64,000 nucleotides of DNA from Sphingopyxis sp. (GTDB taxonomy: Bacteria > Pseudomonadota > Alphaproteobacteria > Sphingomonadales > Sphingomonadaceae), in the NCBI RefSeq assembly GCF_025869345.1, contig NZ_JAOZVW010000146.1, positions 62,001 through 126,000 on the forward strand. The letters are read 5' to 3'. Position 1 is the stretch's first letter; every line of letters begins with the position of its first letter. The translations under genes and the position numbers were made by a program. The notes below the pieces were generated by a model. The model saw only the letters and a list, made by a program, of their open reading frames with translations. It made no database searches and was not told the DNA's origin. This document shows, piece by piece, positions 16,498 through 24,745 of the stretch.

Positions 16498-17475
16498 ATG
16501 GCGAAAGCTGTTCGCTTCCACGAAACCGGCGGACCCGAAGTATTGCGTGTCGAGGAGGTCGCGGTCGGCGACCCCGGCCCGGGCGAGGTCCGCGTCCGCC
16601 ACGCCGCGGTCGGCTGCAACTTCGCCGATACCTATTTCCGTTCGGGCTATTATCCCGCCCCCCTCCCCGCCGGCATCGGGGTCGAGGGCGCGGGGACGGT
16701 CGAAGCGGTCGGAGAGGGCGTGACCGGCTTCGCACCGGGCGACCGCGTCGCCTATAACGGCAGCCCGCTCGGCGCCTATAGCGAGGCGCGCGTCATGCCC
16801 GCCGCGCCGCTGTTCAAGCTGCCCGACGGCATCGCGATCGAGGACGCCGCGGCTTCGACGATGCGCGGCCTGTCGGCGACCTATTGGCTCACCAGGACCA
16901 ACCCGGCGATGAAGGCGGGCGACACCATCCTGCTCCACGCTGCGGCGGGCGGGGTCGGTCTGCTCGCGGTCCAGCTTGCGAAGCTGATGGGGCTGCGTGT
17001 CATCGGCACCGTGTCGAGCGAGGCCAAGGCCGAAAAGGCGCGCTCGCTCGGCTGCGACGAGATCATCTTCTATCGCCGCGAGGATGTCGCGGCGCGGGTG
17101 AAGGAACTGACCGGCGGCGAAGGCGTGACGACGGTGTTCGACAGCGTCGGCCAGGACACGTTCGAGGGGTCGCTGAAATCGCTAAAGCGGCGCGGCGTGC
17201 TCGTGGCCTGCGGCACCGCATCGGGGCCGTTTCCGCCGATCGACGTCTTTCAGTTGCTGATGCAGGGGTCGGTTTACGTCACCCGCCCCGGCTTCGCCGA
17301 CTATTATGCCGATCCCGCCGAGCGCGCCGAACTGTCGGCGCTGTGGTTCGGCCATCTCGCCGCCGGGCGGGTCAAGGTCGAGATCGGCCAGCGCTATGCC
17401 CTCGACGACTGTGTCGCGGCGCACCGCGAGCTCGAAGCCGGGCAAACCATCGGATCATCCATCTTCATACTCTGA
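16498..17475 (+). CDS. NADPH:quinone oxidoreductase, zeta-crystallin type MDR enzyme (325 aa)
   Basis: Medium-chain dehydrogenase/reductase of the quinone reductase group, reducing quinones or alpha,beta-unsaturated carbonyls with NADPH. It opens with KAVRFHETGGPEVLRVEEV, has the family signature in GCNFADTYFRSGYYPAPLPAGIGVEGAGTVEA, and a nucleotide-binding HAAAGGVGLLAVQLAK. No structural zinc cysteines are present, as expected for this group. The ATG at 16498 is placed by the RBS AGGAGAGG and by homology of the N-terminus. It is the first gene of a six-gene plus-strand operon; its substrate there is unknown. Confidence 0.9.
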   Translation: MAKAVRFHETGGPEVLRVEEVAVGDPGPGEVRVRHAAVGCNFADTYFRSGYYPAPLPAGIGVEGAGTVEAVGEGVTGFAPGDRVAYNGSPLGAYSEARVMPAAPLFKLPDGIAIEDAAASTMRGLSATYWLTRTNPAMKAGDTILLHAAAGGVGLLAVQLAKLMGLRVIGTVSSEAKAEKARSLGCDEIIFYRREDVAARVKELTGGEGVTTVFDSVGQDTFEGSLKSLKRRGVLVACGTASGPFPPIDVFQLLMQGSVYVTRPGFADYYADPAERAELSALWFGHLAAGRVKVEIGQRYALDDCVAAHRELEAGQTIGSSIFIL

Positions 17476-17487
17476 GGGAGAGAGGCG

Positions 17488-18336
17488 ATGAAGATCGAGA
17501 AGCTCACCTGTCATATCGGCGCCGAGATCAGCGGCATCGACCTGGCCGAAGCAGCGCAGAGCGACGATCTGTTCGGCGAAATCCGCGCCGCGCTGATCGA
17601 GCACAAGGTGCTGTTCCTGCGCGATCAGGACATTGCCCGCGCCGACCATGTCGCCTTCGCCAGCCGCTTCGGCGCGCTCGAGGATCATCCGGTGGTCGGC
17701 AGCGACCCCGACCATCCGGGGCTGGTCCAGATATACAAGGACGAAAGTTCGCCGCCCGACCATTATGAGAATAGCTGGCATTGCGACGCGACCTGGCGCG
17801 ACGCGCCGCCGCTCGGCGCGGTGCTGCGCTGCATCGCCTGCCCGCCGGTCGGCGGCGACACGATGTGGGCGAATATGGCAAAGGCCTATGCCGACCTGCC
17901 CGAGCATGTGAAGGCGATCATCGCGCCGCTTAAGGCGCGCCATTCGATCGAGGCGAGTTTCGGCGCGCGGATGGGCGAGGAGCAGCGTCACGCGCTGAAG
18001 GCGCGCTTTCCCGACGCCGAGCATCCGGTCGTCCGCACCCATCCCGAAACCGGCGAAAAGATCCTGTTCGTCAACGGCTTCACCACCCATTTCACCAATT
18101 TCCACACCGCCGAAAATGTCCGCTACGGCCAGGATTATGCGCCGGGGGCGGGCCAGCTCCTCGCCTATCTGATCGGCCGCGCGGCGATCCCCGAATATCA
18201 GGTGCGCTGGCGCTGGCAGCCGAACAGCGTCGCGATCTGGGATAACCGCTCGACCCAGCATTACGCCGTGATGGATTACCCGCCGACCACCCGCCGCATG
18301 GAGCGTGCGGGGATCGTCGGCGACCGCCCGTTCTGA
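17488..18336 (+). CDS. TauD/TfdA-family Fe(II)/2-oxoglutarate dioxygenase (282 aa)
   Basis: Non-heme iron oxygenase that hydroxylates a substrate with 2-oxoglutarate and O2, often leading to cleavage of a C-O, C-N or C-S bond. The iron triad is His98 and Asp100 in SWHCDATWRD plus His258 in STQHYAV. Arg269 (TTRR) is in position to bind 2-oxoglutarate. The length and N-terminal ISGIDLAE match TauD and TfdA relatives. It lies 12 bp after the quinone oxidoreductase, with RBS GGGAGAGAGG, and 22 bp before the BKACE gene. The substrate is not known. TfdA-like release of an acid or aldehyde, or gamma-butyrobetaine-like hydroxylation, are both possible. Confidence 0.93.
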   Translation: MKIEKLTCHIGAEISGIDLAEAAQSDDLFGEIRAALIEHKVLFLRDQDIARADHVAFASRFGALEDHPVVGSDPDHPGLVQIYKDESSPPDHYENSWHCDATWRDAPPLGAVLRCIACPPVGGDTMWANMAKAYADLPEHVKAIIAPLKARHSIEASFGARMGEEQRHALKARFPDAEHPVVRTHPETGEKILFVNGFTTHFTNFHTAENVRYGQDYAPGAGQLLAYLIGRAAIPEYQVRWRWQPNSVAIWDNRSTQHYAVMDYPPTTRRMERAGIVGDRPF

Positions 18337-18358
18337 TCATCGCACAAGGAGAGAAGAG

Positions 18359-19423
18359 ATGCAGTTTCTTGACGACAGCCTGCTTCCCGAAACGCAGGAC
18401 AAATTGGTCATCACCGTCGCGCCCTATGGCCCGGAATGGCACCCGAGCGACTTCCCCGAGGACATCCCCGTCACGATGGAGGAGCAGATCCAGAAAGCGG
18501 TCGACTGCTACAACGCCGGCGCGACCGTGCTCCACCTCCATTGCCGCGACGAGGACGGCTCGGGCTCCAAGCATCTCTCGAAATTCAACGAGCTGATCGC
18601 CGGGGTGCGCGAGCGCGTGCCCGACATGATCATCCAGGTCGGCGGCTCGATCTCCTTTTCGCCCGAAAGCGAGGAAGAAGGCGCCGAGGCGAAATGGCTG
18701 TCGGACGAGGTCCGCCACATGCTCGCCGACCTCAAGCCCGCGCCCGATCAGGTGACGATCGCGGTCAACACGACCCAGATGAACATCATGGATCTGATGA
18801 CCGAGGAAGAATATGGTAACACCTCGCTCGCCGCGCCCGCGCTCTATCACGCCTATCGCGAGATGGTCGTCCCCGCGACCCCGCAATGGGTCGAGGAGCA
18901 TCTGCGGCGGCTGACCGCGGCGGGCATCCAGCCGCATTTCCAGCTGACCTGCATGCCCGACATGGAAACGGTCGAGCGGCTGGTGCGCCGCGGGCTCTAC
19001 AAGGGACCGCTCAACCTGACCTGGGTCGGCATCGGCGGCGGCTTCGACGGGCCGAACCCCAATAATTTCATGGAGTTCATCCGCCGCGCCCCCGACGGAT
19101 CGACGGTGACGCTCGAATCGCTGATGCGCCATGTGCTGCCGGTCAACGTCATGGCGATGTGCCTCGGCCAGCATGTCCGCTGCGGCATCGAGGACACGCT
19201 CTACGATCAGCATGGCAACAAGATGACCTCGGTCCAGGGGATCGAACAGATCGTCCGGGTCGCCAGGGAACTGGGCCGCGAGGTCGCGACCGCGAAGGAA
19301 GCCCGCGAAATCTACAAGATCGGCGTGCAATATAATTCGGTCGAGGAAACGCTCGCCAAGCTGGGCATGGCGCCAAACCGCCAGCCCGGCCAGCGCGCGC
19401 TGCCGCTGCGTTACGCGGCCTGA
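18359..19423 (+). CDS. BKACE-family beta-keto acid cleavage enzyme (DUF849, 354 aa)
   Basis: TIM-barrel zinc enzyme family that condenses a beta-keto acid with acetyl-CoA to give acetoacetate and a new CoA ester. The metal-binding motif VLHLHCRDEDG is present (His59, His61), followed by MIIQVGGSISFSPES, where the family has its conserved glycine and serine region, and LTWVGIGGGFDGPNP. The ATG at 18359 follows RBS AAGGAGAGAAG; an earlier in-frame start lies within the dioxygenase gene. Substrates of characterised members range from 3-keto-5-aminohexanoate to dehydrocarnitine, so the family name does not fix the substrate here. Its place next to a TauD enzyme suggests that oxygenation creates the carbon skeleton later cleaved here. 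Confidence 0.9.
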   Translation: MQFLDDSLLPETQDKLVITVAPYGPEWHPSDFPEDIPVTMEEQIQKAVDCYNAGATVLHLHCRDEDGSGSKHLSKFNELIAGVRERVPDMIIQVGGSISFSPESEEEGAEAKWLSDEVRHMLADLKPAPDQVTIAVNTTQMNIMDLMTEEEYGNTSLAAPALYHAYREMVVPATPQWVEEHLRRLTAAGIQPHFQLTCMPDMETVERLVRRGLYKGPLNLTWVGIGGGFDGPNPNNFMEFIRRAPDGSTVTLESLMRHVLPVNVMAMCLGQHVRCGIEDTLYDQHGNKMTSVQGIEQIVRVARELGREVATAKEAREIYKIGVQYNSVEETLAKLGMAPNRQPGQRALPLRYAA

Positions 19424-19441
19424 GGCGGGAGCAAGACGACG

Positions 19442-20026
19442 ATGACTTTCGGCGGCGACACCACCATCCTCTTCGTTCCCGGCCTCAGGGATCATGTCGA
19501 GGATCATTGGCAGACCCATGCCGCGCGGGCGATCCCCGGCGCGGCGACGGTCGCGCCACTCGCCGCCGATCGGCTCGCCCGTGCCGGGCAAGTGGCGGCG
19601 CTCGACGCCGCGCTCCGCGCGATCCCCGGCGAAGTGGTAATCGTCGCGCACAGCGCCGGCTGCCTGACCACGATGCATTGGGCGCTCGCGCCGACGCGGC
19701 CGGTCCGCGCGGCGCTGCTCGTCACGCCCGCCGACATCGAGAACCCGCTACCCGCCGGCTATCCGGAGCCCGAGGCACTGAAGGCAGGCGGCTGGTTTCC
19801 GATCCCGAAGAAGCCCCTGCCTTTCCCGGCGATGGTCGTCGCGAGCCGCAACGATCCGCTCGCCGCCTTCGACCGCGTCGCGGGTTTCGCGGACGCCTGG
19901 GGCGCGGCGCTGCACGACGCGGGCGATGTCGGGCACCTCAATCCGGCGGCGGGCTATGGCCCATGGCCCGCACTGACCGATATGCTCGATCGGCTCGGCG
20001 ATCACGCCCGGAGCGCCGCGCTGTGA
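19442..20026 (+). CDS. RBBP9/YdeN-like alpha/beta serine hydrolase (194 aa)
   Basis: Small alpha/beta hydrolase of the RBBP9/YdeN family. It starts TTILFVPGLRDHVEDHWQTHAA. The nucleophile is the serine in VIVAHSAGC, the acid is likely Asp in VASRNDPLAAF, and the histidine is in DVGHLNPAAGYGPWP; the GHLN pattern is characteristic of this family. No signal peptide is seen. It ends in a GTGA overlap with the next gene. It could be a thioesterase or lactone hydrolase of the pathway, but the family is poorly characterised. Confidence 0.85.
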   Translation: MTFGGDTTILFVPGLRDHVEDHWQTHAARAIPGAATVAPLAADRLARAGQVAALDAALRAIPGEVVIVAHSAGCLTTMHWALAPTRPVRAALLVTPADIENPLPAGYPEPEALKAGGWFPIPKKPLPFPAMVVASRNDPLAAFDRVAGFADAWGAALHDAGDVGHLNPAAGYGPWPALTDMLDRLGDHARSAAL

Positions 20027-20406
20027 GCACGACCCCGGTCAGCGACGCGATGCGCGCGGGCGGCCAGTGGAACGCCGCGTGGGACGAGATGGCGGCACTC
20101 GACCCCATATGGCTCGAAACCTTTCTCGCCGCGGGCACGCTGCCGCTGCGGCGCGGGGTGCTCGATCCCAAGATCTACGAATTTCTCGCGATCGCGGTCG
20201 ATGCTTCATGCACCCACATGTATGCGCCGGGCACCCGCCGCCACATCGCCGCCGCGCTCGACAAGGGCGCGACGCCAGAGGAAGTGATGGCCGTGCTCGA
20301 AGCGGTCGCGGTGCTCGGTCTCCATTCGGTGGCGCTCGGCGCGCCCATGCTGGCCGAAGAAATGCAGGCGCGCGGACTGACGATGCCCGGCGCGGCGCGG
20401 GATTGA
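20023..20406 (+). CDS. Carboxymuconolactone decarboxylase/AhpD-family protein (127 aa)
   Basis: Small all-helical protein of PF02627. The core reads KIYEFLAIAVDASCTHMYAPGTRRHIAAALDKGATPEEVMAVLEAVAVLG, with the conserved Cys and His (SCTHMY) and the GATxEEV signature. Only one cysteine is present at the site, so the CxxC peroxidase chemistry of AhpD is not supported. The GTG at 20023 overlaps the hydrolase stop (GTGA); an ATG nine codons in (20050) is an alternative start. Members act as decarboxylases or have unknown roles; the job here is not assigned. Confidence 0.85.
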   Translation: MSTTPVSDAMRAGGQWNAAWDEMAALDPIWLETFLAAGTLPLRRGVLDPKIYEFLAIAVDASCTHMYAPGTRRHIAAALDKGATPEEVMAVLEAVAVLGLHSVALGAPMLAEEMQARGLTMPGAARD

Positions 20407-20451
20407 CATGAGCGCGTCCGCCGGCTTCTCGACATTCAGGTGGAGGCGGTT

Positions 20452-21741
20452 ATGGCGGTAATGGCACCCACGGCAAATGGCGACATCGCGCAGGGCGGTC
20501 CGCGCGATACCACCCTCTATGGCTGGATCGTCTTTGCGTTGAGCTTCGGGCTCCTCATCTCCGACTATATGGCGCGGCAGGTGCTGAATGCGGTCTTCCC
20601 GCTGCTCAAGGCCGAATGGGCCTTGAGCGATGCCGAGCTCGGCCTCTTGTCGGGCGTCGTCGCGCTGATGGTCGGCTGCCTGACCTTTCCACTCTCGCTC
20701 GCCGCCGACCGCTGGGGCCGCGTGCGCAGCCTCGCGTTCATGGCGGCGCTGTGGAGTTTCGCCACCTTGTTTTGCGCCATGGCCGCCAGCTATCCGCAAA
20801 TGCTGCTCGGCCGCGTCATGGTCGGGGTCGGCGAGGCCGCTTATGGCAGCGTCGGCATCGCGGTGGTGATCAGCGTCTTTCCGCAGCGGCTGCGCGCGAC
20901 GCTCTCGGCCGCCTTCATGGCGGGCGGATTGTTCGGCCAGGTTCTGGGCGTCGCGATCGGCGGCGAGATTGCCGCGAGCCATGGCTGGCGCACCGCCTTC
21001 GCCGTGATCGGGCTCGGCGGCCTCGCGCTCGCGATCGCCTATCCGCTGGTGGTTCGGGAAAAGCGGATCGCCACGATCGCCGGTCCCGACGCGCGGGCAC
21101 CGGACGCCCGCAAGCGCACGCCACTACGCGCGCTGTTCGCGAACCGCAGCGTGCGGCTCGCCTATCTTGCGAGCGGCATCCAGCTTTTCGCCGCGGGCGC
21201 CCTGCCCGCCTGGCTGCCGAGCTATTTCAACCGCTATTATGCGATGCCCGTCGATGCGGCTGGGCGGATGGCGGCGATCTTTCTGCTGATCTGCGGCTGC
21301 GGCATGGTCCTCTGCGGAATCGCGAGCGATCGCGCGGCGCAGGGGCGGCCCGACCGCAAGATATTGCTCGCCTCGGGCTATGGCTTCGGCAGCGCGGTCG
21401 CGCTCAGCCTCGCGCTGCTGTTGCCGCCGGGACCGGCGCAGCTCGCCCTCCTCGGCATCGCGATGTTCCTCGTCGCCGGGACAACCGGACCGGCGGGCGC
21501 GATGGTCGCCAACCTCACGCCCGCCGCGCTCCACGGCTCGGCCTTTGCAACGCTGACCCTCGCGCACAATCTGCTCGGGCTCGCGCCGGGACCGATCGCG
21601 ACCGGGCGCATCGCCGATGCGGTCGGCCTGCTCGACGCGCTGCGCCTTCTCCCCGCCACCGCCGTCATCGCCGCACTGATCTTTCTCGCGGCGCGGCGAA
21701 GCTATCTCACCGACCTCGAAACCGTCGCGCCGCAACCCTAG
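20452..21741 (+). CDS. Major facilitator superfamily permease (429 aa)
   Basis: Inner-membrane secondary transporter with about twelve hydrophobic segments. The loop 2-3 signature is present as SLAADRWGRVRS, and the second half repeats it around GIASDRAAQGRPDRK. It resembles the aromatic acid/H+ symporter and spinster-like MFS groups. I prefer the ATG at 20452, five bases after GGAGG; an in-frame GTG at 20440 is possible. As the last gene of the operon it would move the substrate or an intermediate across the inner membrane, after the TBDR has carried it through the outer membrane. Confidence 0.9.
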   Translation: MAVMAPTANGDIAQGGPRDTTLYGWIVFALSFGLLISDYMARQVLNAVFPLLKAEWALSDAELGLLSGVVALMVGCLTFPLSLAADRWGRVRSLAFMAALWSFATLFCAMAASYPQMLLGRVMVGVGEAAYGSVGIAVVISVFPQRLRATLSAAFMAGGLFGQVLGVAIGGEIAASHGWRTAFAVIGLGGLALAIAYPLVVREKRIATIAGPDARAPDARKRTPLRALFANRSVRLAYLASGIQLFAAGALPAWLPSYFNRYYAMPVDAAGRMAAIFLLICGCGMVLCGIASDRAAQGRPDRKILLASGYGFGSAVALSLALLLPPGPAQLALLGIAMFLVAGTTGPAGAMVANLTPAALHGSAFATLTLAHNLLGLAPGPIATGRIADAVGLLDALRLLPATAVIAALIFLAARRSYLTDLETVAPQP

Positions 21742-21878
21742 GATACCCCATCACGACCTCCTTTGCTGCGCGCCGCTGTCCCCGGCGCCAGGCCCTGCCG
21801 TCGCGCTTGCCATTGCGGCGGCCGCCGCCTTCCTTTGCGGCACTGGCCCTATTTCCCGCGCCAATGTGTCGCGTATTG

Positions 21879-21904
21879 AAAAAATTCTGTCGTGAAATGT
21901 GAAA
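21879..21904 (+). promoter_or_regulatory. Candidate AraC-regulator binding element, copy 2
   Basis: A-run followed by CTGTCGTGAAATGTGAAA, matching the element at 16427-16452 at 22 of 25 positions. It lies about 65 bp before the TBDR start at 21970, the right range for activation of that gene. The rest of the 228-bp gap after the permease shows no gene and no clear terminator. Confidence 0.6.
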
Positions 21905-21969
21905 TATCGCCCCGAGCGCCTCGATAGCCTCCGGCCAAACACAACGACGAATCATCTTGGGAGGGACGT

Positions 21970-24339
21970 ATGAAGACGATTGCCTACACCAGCCTTGCCG
22001 CTTTCGCCGCTGCGCTTGCGGCCACGCCCGCCGCCGCGCAGGACGCCGCGCAGGACGCCAGGCCTGCCGATGCCACCAGCGGCGACATGGGCGACGCGAT
22101 CGTCGTCACCGCACAAAAGCGCGCCGAGAATATCCAGGACGTGCCGATCTCGATCGCCGCGGTCAGCGGCGAAACGATGGAGAGCGCGAACATCCTCACC
22201 GTGATGGACCTCGGCCGCGTCGCGACCAATTTCCAGACGGTGCGATCGTCGAACACCGGCTCGACGCGCATCGGCATCCGCGGCGTCGGCAGCCTCGCCA
22301 ACACGCTGATCGAGCCGAGCGTCGCGGTGTTCGTCGATGGCGTCTATGTCCCGCGCTCGGGCTCGATCCTCGGCGCCTTCCTCGACATCGACGGGGTCGA
22401 GGTGCTGCGCGGGCCGCAGGGCACCCTGTTCGGCCGCAACGCCAGCGTCGGCGCGCTGTCGATCCGCAGCGCGCTGCCCGAAGACGAGTTTTCGGGGCAG
22501 GTCTCGGCAGAGGCCGGCTCGTTCGACCGCTACAAGCTGTCGGGCCATGTCAACATTCCGCTGGGCGAGAATGTTTCCGCGCGCGTCGCGGCGATGGGGC
22601 AATGGTATGACGGACCGTGGAAGAACCGCTACGACGGCAAGACCTATGGCGGGTCGGACGATGTCGCGGTGCGCGGCACGGTGAAGGCCGAGTTCGGCAA
22701 TCTCGAATGGATCGTGCGCGGCGATTACACGCGGCTCGACGGCGACGGCGTCGTGAATTTCGATTTCGACCCCGCCTCGATCGCCCCGGCCCGCCTCGCC
22801 TTTCTGCAAGCCGCGTTCAGCGGCGGTCCCGACACCGATTTGAACGACCGGGTGATGAACCAGTCGGTCGCCTCGGGCCTGCTCGACAAGAATTGGGGCG
22901 TGTCGAGCACCGCGTCGCTCGAAATCGGCGGCGGATCGACGCTGCGCCTGATCAACAGCTATCGCAAATGGACCAACGACCAGCTCGACGGCGACATCAT
23001 CTTCCTGCCCGTCCCGCTCGCGACGCGGCGCAGCCTGTTCGATTCGGGAAGCTGGAACCACGAGCTGCAATTCATCTCGCCCGAACGCGAATGGCTGGGC
23101 GGCCATTTCGACATGGTCGCGGGCGTCTATTATTTTCAGGAGAAGTTCGCGCTCGGCGAACAGCTCAACATGGACTCGCAGTTCTGCAACGTCCTTGTCC
23201 CCGCGGGACCGGGGCGCACCGCCTGCGCCGCTTATTACGCCAGCACCGGCGGCATCGCGGCGACCGATCAGGACGTGTTCCAGAAAGTCCGCAGCATCGC
23301 CGCCTATGCGCAGGGCAACATCTATATCGCCGACGCGCTGACCCTGACGCTCGGCGGACGCTGGACCAACGACCGCAAGCGCGGCAGCTATTCGCAGCTC
23401 TCGAGCCCCTTCACCCAGACGATCCGCGCGCCCGAGGTGCTCGACTATCCCGGCCTGTCCGAAAGCCGCTTCACCTATCGCATCAGCCTCAACTACAAGC
23501 CGGCGGACGCCGTGATGCTCTTCGTCAACCATTCGACGGGTTACAAGTCGGGCGGCTATAATTCGGGCGGCGGGGTGCCGGCACTGTCGACCTTCGACCC
23601 GCAGGGCAATCTGATCTCGACCCGGCGCGTGTTCGACCGCGAGACGGTCAAGAATTACGAGTTCGGCGCCAAGACGAGCTGGCTCGATCGCGCGCTGACC
23701 GCCAATTTCACCGTCTTTCGCATGGACATCGCGGGCTTTCAGGACCGCGCGTTCGACGGGGTCAGCTTCGTCGTCCGCAACGCCGGCAACCTCCGCCAGC
23801 AGGGCGTGGAGCTCGACCTCAGGCTTGCGCCGACCGATCGCTTCGCGCTCTCGGGCTCGCTTGCCTATCTCGACTCGAAATTCACCGATTTCGCCAATGC
23901 CTCGGGTCTTCCGGGGATCGGCGGGACGCAGGACCTGACCGGCAAGCCGAACAGCTTCTCGCCCGCCTGGTCGGGCAATGTCGCGGTCGACTGGAACGGC
24001 GATATCGGGTCGAGCGGGCTGGGATGGGCCGCGAACGCCAACGTTTCCTTCGTGTCCGACCAATATGTCGGCACCGTCAACGACGCCAACCCGCAATCGA
24101 TCGCCGACGGCTATGCGCTGCTCGGCGCGCGATTGACGCTGAACGGCCCGGACGATCGCTGGTCGCTGGCGATCTTCGGCAGCAACCTCACAGGCACCCA
24201 TTATCGCCCGCTCGCCGTCTATCAGCCGCTTGGCGCCGCGCTCGGCCTCAACAATGGGGCTTTTCCCGGCAGCACCGCCAATCGCATCATGGCGAACGAA
24301 CCGCGCACCTATGGCGTGTCGGCGAGCGTGCGGTTCTAA
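21970..24339 (+). CDS. TonB-dependent receptor, AraC-regulon partner (789 aa)
   Basis: Outer-membrane transporter with signal peptide ending near PAAAQ, TonB-box-like DAIVVTAQKR near residue 42-51, plug (DVPISIAAVSGE, IGIRGVGSLANTLIEPSVAVFVDGVYVPRSG, GVEVLRGPQGTLFGRNASVGALSI) and a long barrel ending GVSASVRF. RBS GGGAGGG stands before the ATG. It shares an upstream element with the araC/quinone oxidoreductase promoter, which ties it to the catabolic operon at 16498-21741. A bidirectional terminator follows it. Confidence 0.94.
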   Translation: MKTIAYTSLAAFAAALAATPAAAQDAAQDARPADATSGDMGDAIVVTAQKRAENIQDVPISIAAVSGETMESANILTVMDLGRVATNFQTVRSSNTGSTRIGIRGVGSLANTLIEPSVAVFVDGVYVPRSGSILGAFLDIDGVEVLRGPQGTLFGRNASVGALSIRSALPEDEFSGQVSAEAGSFDRYKLSGHVNIPLGENVSARVAAMGQWYDGPWKNRYDGKTYGGSDDVAVRGTVKAEFGNLEWIVRGDYTRLDGDGVVNFDFDPASIAPARLAFLQAAFSGGPDTDLNDRVMNQSVASGLLDKNWGVSSTASLEIGGGSTLRLINSYRKWTNDQLDGDIIFLPVPLATRRSLFDSGSWNHELQFISPEREWLGGHFDMVAGVYYFQEKFALGEQLNMDSQFCNVLVPAGPGRTACAAYYASTGGIAATDQDVFQKVRSIAAYAQGNIYIADALTLTLGGRWTNDRKRGSYSQLSSPFTQTIRAPEVLDYPGLSESRFTYRISLNYKPADAVMLFVNHSTGYKSGGYNSGGGVPALSTFDPQGNLISTRRVFDRETVKNYEFGAKTSWLDRALTANFTVFRMDIAGFQDRAFDGVSFVVRNAGNLRQQGVELDLRLAPTDRFALSGSLAYLDSKFTDFANASGLPGIGGTQDLTGKPNSFSPAWSGNVAVDWNGDIGSSGLGWAANANVSFVSDQYVGTVNDANPQSIADGYALLGARLTLNGPDDRWSLAIFGSNLTGTHYRPLAVYQPLGAALGLNNGAFPGSTANRIMANEPRTYGVSASVRF

Positions 24340-24344
24340 AAAGA

Positions 24345-24376
24345 AAAGGCCGGCCCGCGGGTGCGGACCGGCCTTT
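24345..24376. terminator. Bidirectional terminator after the TBDR
   Basis: Stem of 14 positions with one mismatch (24345-24358 with 24363-24376) and a 4-nt loop. On the minus strand it is followed by a U-rich CTTTTCTTTTT, giving a good terminator for the small gene at 24400-24570. On the plus strand it follows the TBDR stop by five bases but has only a short T-run. Confidence 0.75.
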
Positions 24377-24399
24377 CCGGACGGAGAGGATGTAACCGA

Positions 24400-24570
24400 T
24401 CAGTGGGCCTTCTTTTCGACCTTCTTCGCGGTGACGTGCTTGGCCGGGGCCTTCTTGGTCACGGCGGTCTTCGCCGGCTGGCTGGCGGGCGCGGTCGCTG
24501 CGAAGGCGGTTCCGCTGACGATCGCGAGCGACAGGGCACCGGCGGCGGCGAGTTTGGCAACGTTACGCAT
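24400..24570 (-). CDS. Small secreted lysine/alanine-rich protein (56 aa)
   Basis: Not recognised as a characterised family. A clear signal peptide (VAKLAAAGALSLAIVSGTAFA, cut near residue 24-25) is followed by about 32 residues made almost only of Ala, Pro, Lys, Thr, Val and His, ending AKKVEKKAH. The mature peptide would be strongly basic and disordered. The ATG at 24570 has RBS AAGGAGAG at good spacing, and a terminator follows, so this is a complete one-gene unit rather than a stray frame. The 175 bp upstream of it hold nothing else visible. Possible roles include binding of acidic surface polymers; none is shown. Confidence 0.72.
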   Translation of the reverse strand: MRNVAKLAAAGALSLAIVSGTAFAATAPASQPAKTAVTKKAPAKHVTAKKVEKKAH

Positions 24571-24745
24571 GGACTTTCTCTCCTTGACTGTTGATCCGCC
24601 CCTTCCAGTGCGGGCGAAGCCAGGGGAGCCGATCCATGCCAGGGTCAGGGGGGATGGTGCGGACCGGCTCGACCCGACGAGAACGGGATAGACCCGTGCG
24701 CCTGCCCGGCGCATGACCGCCGGATTACAAGACCGTCATCTAGGG

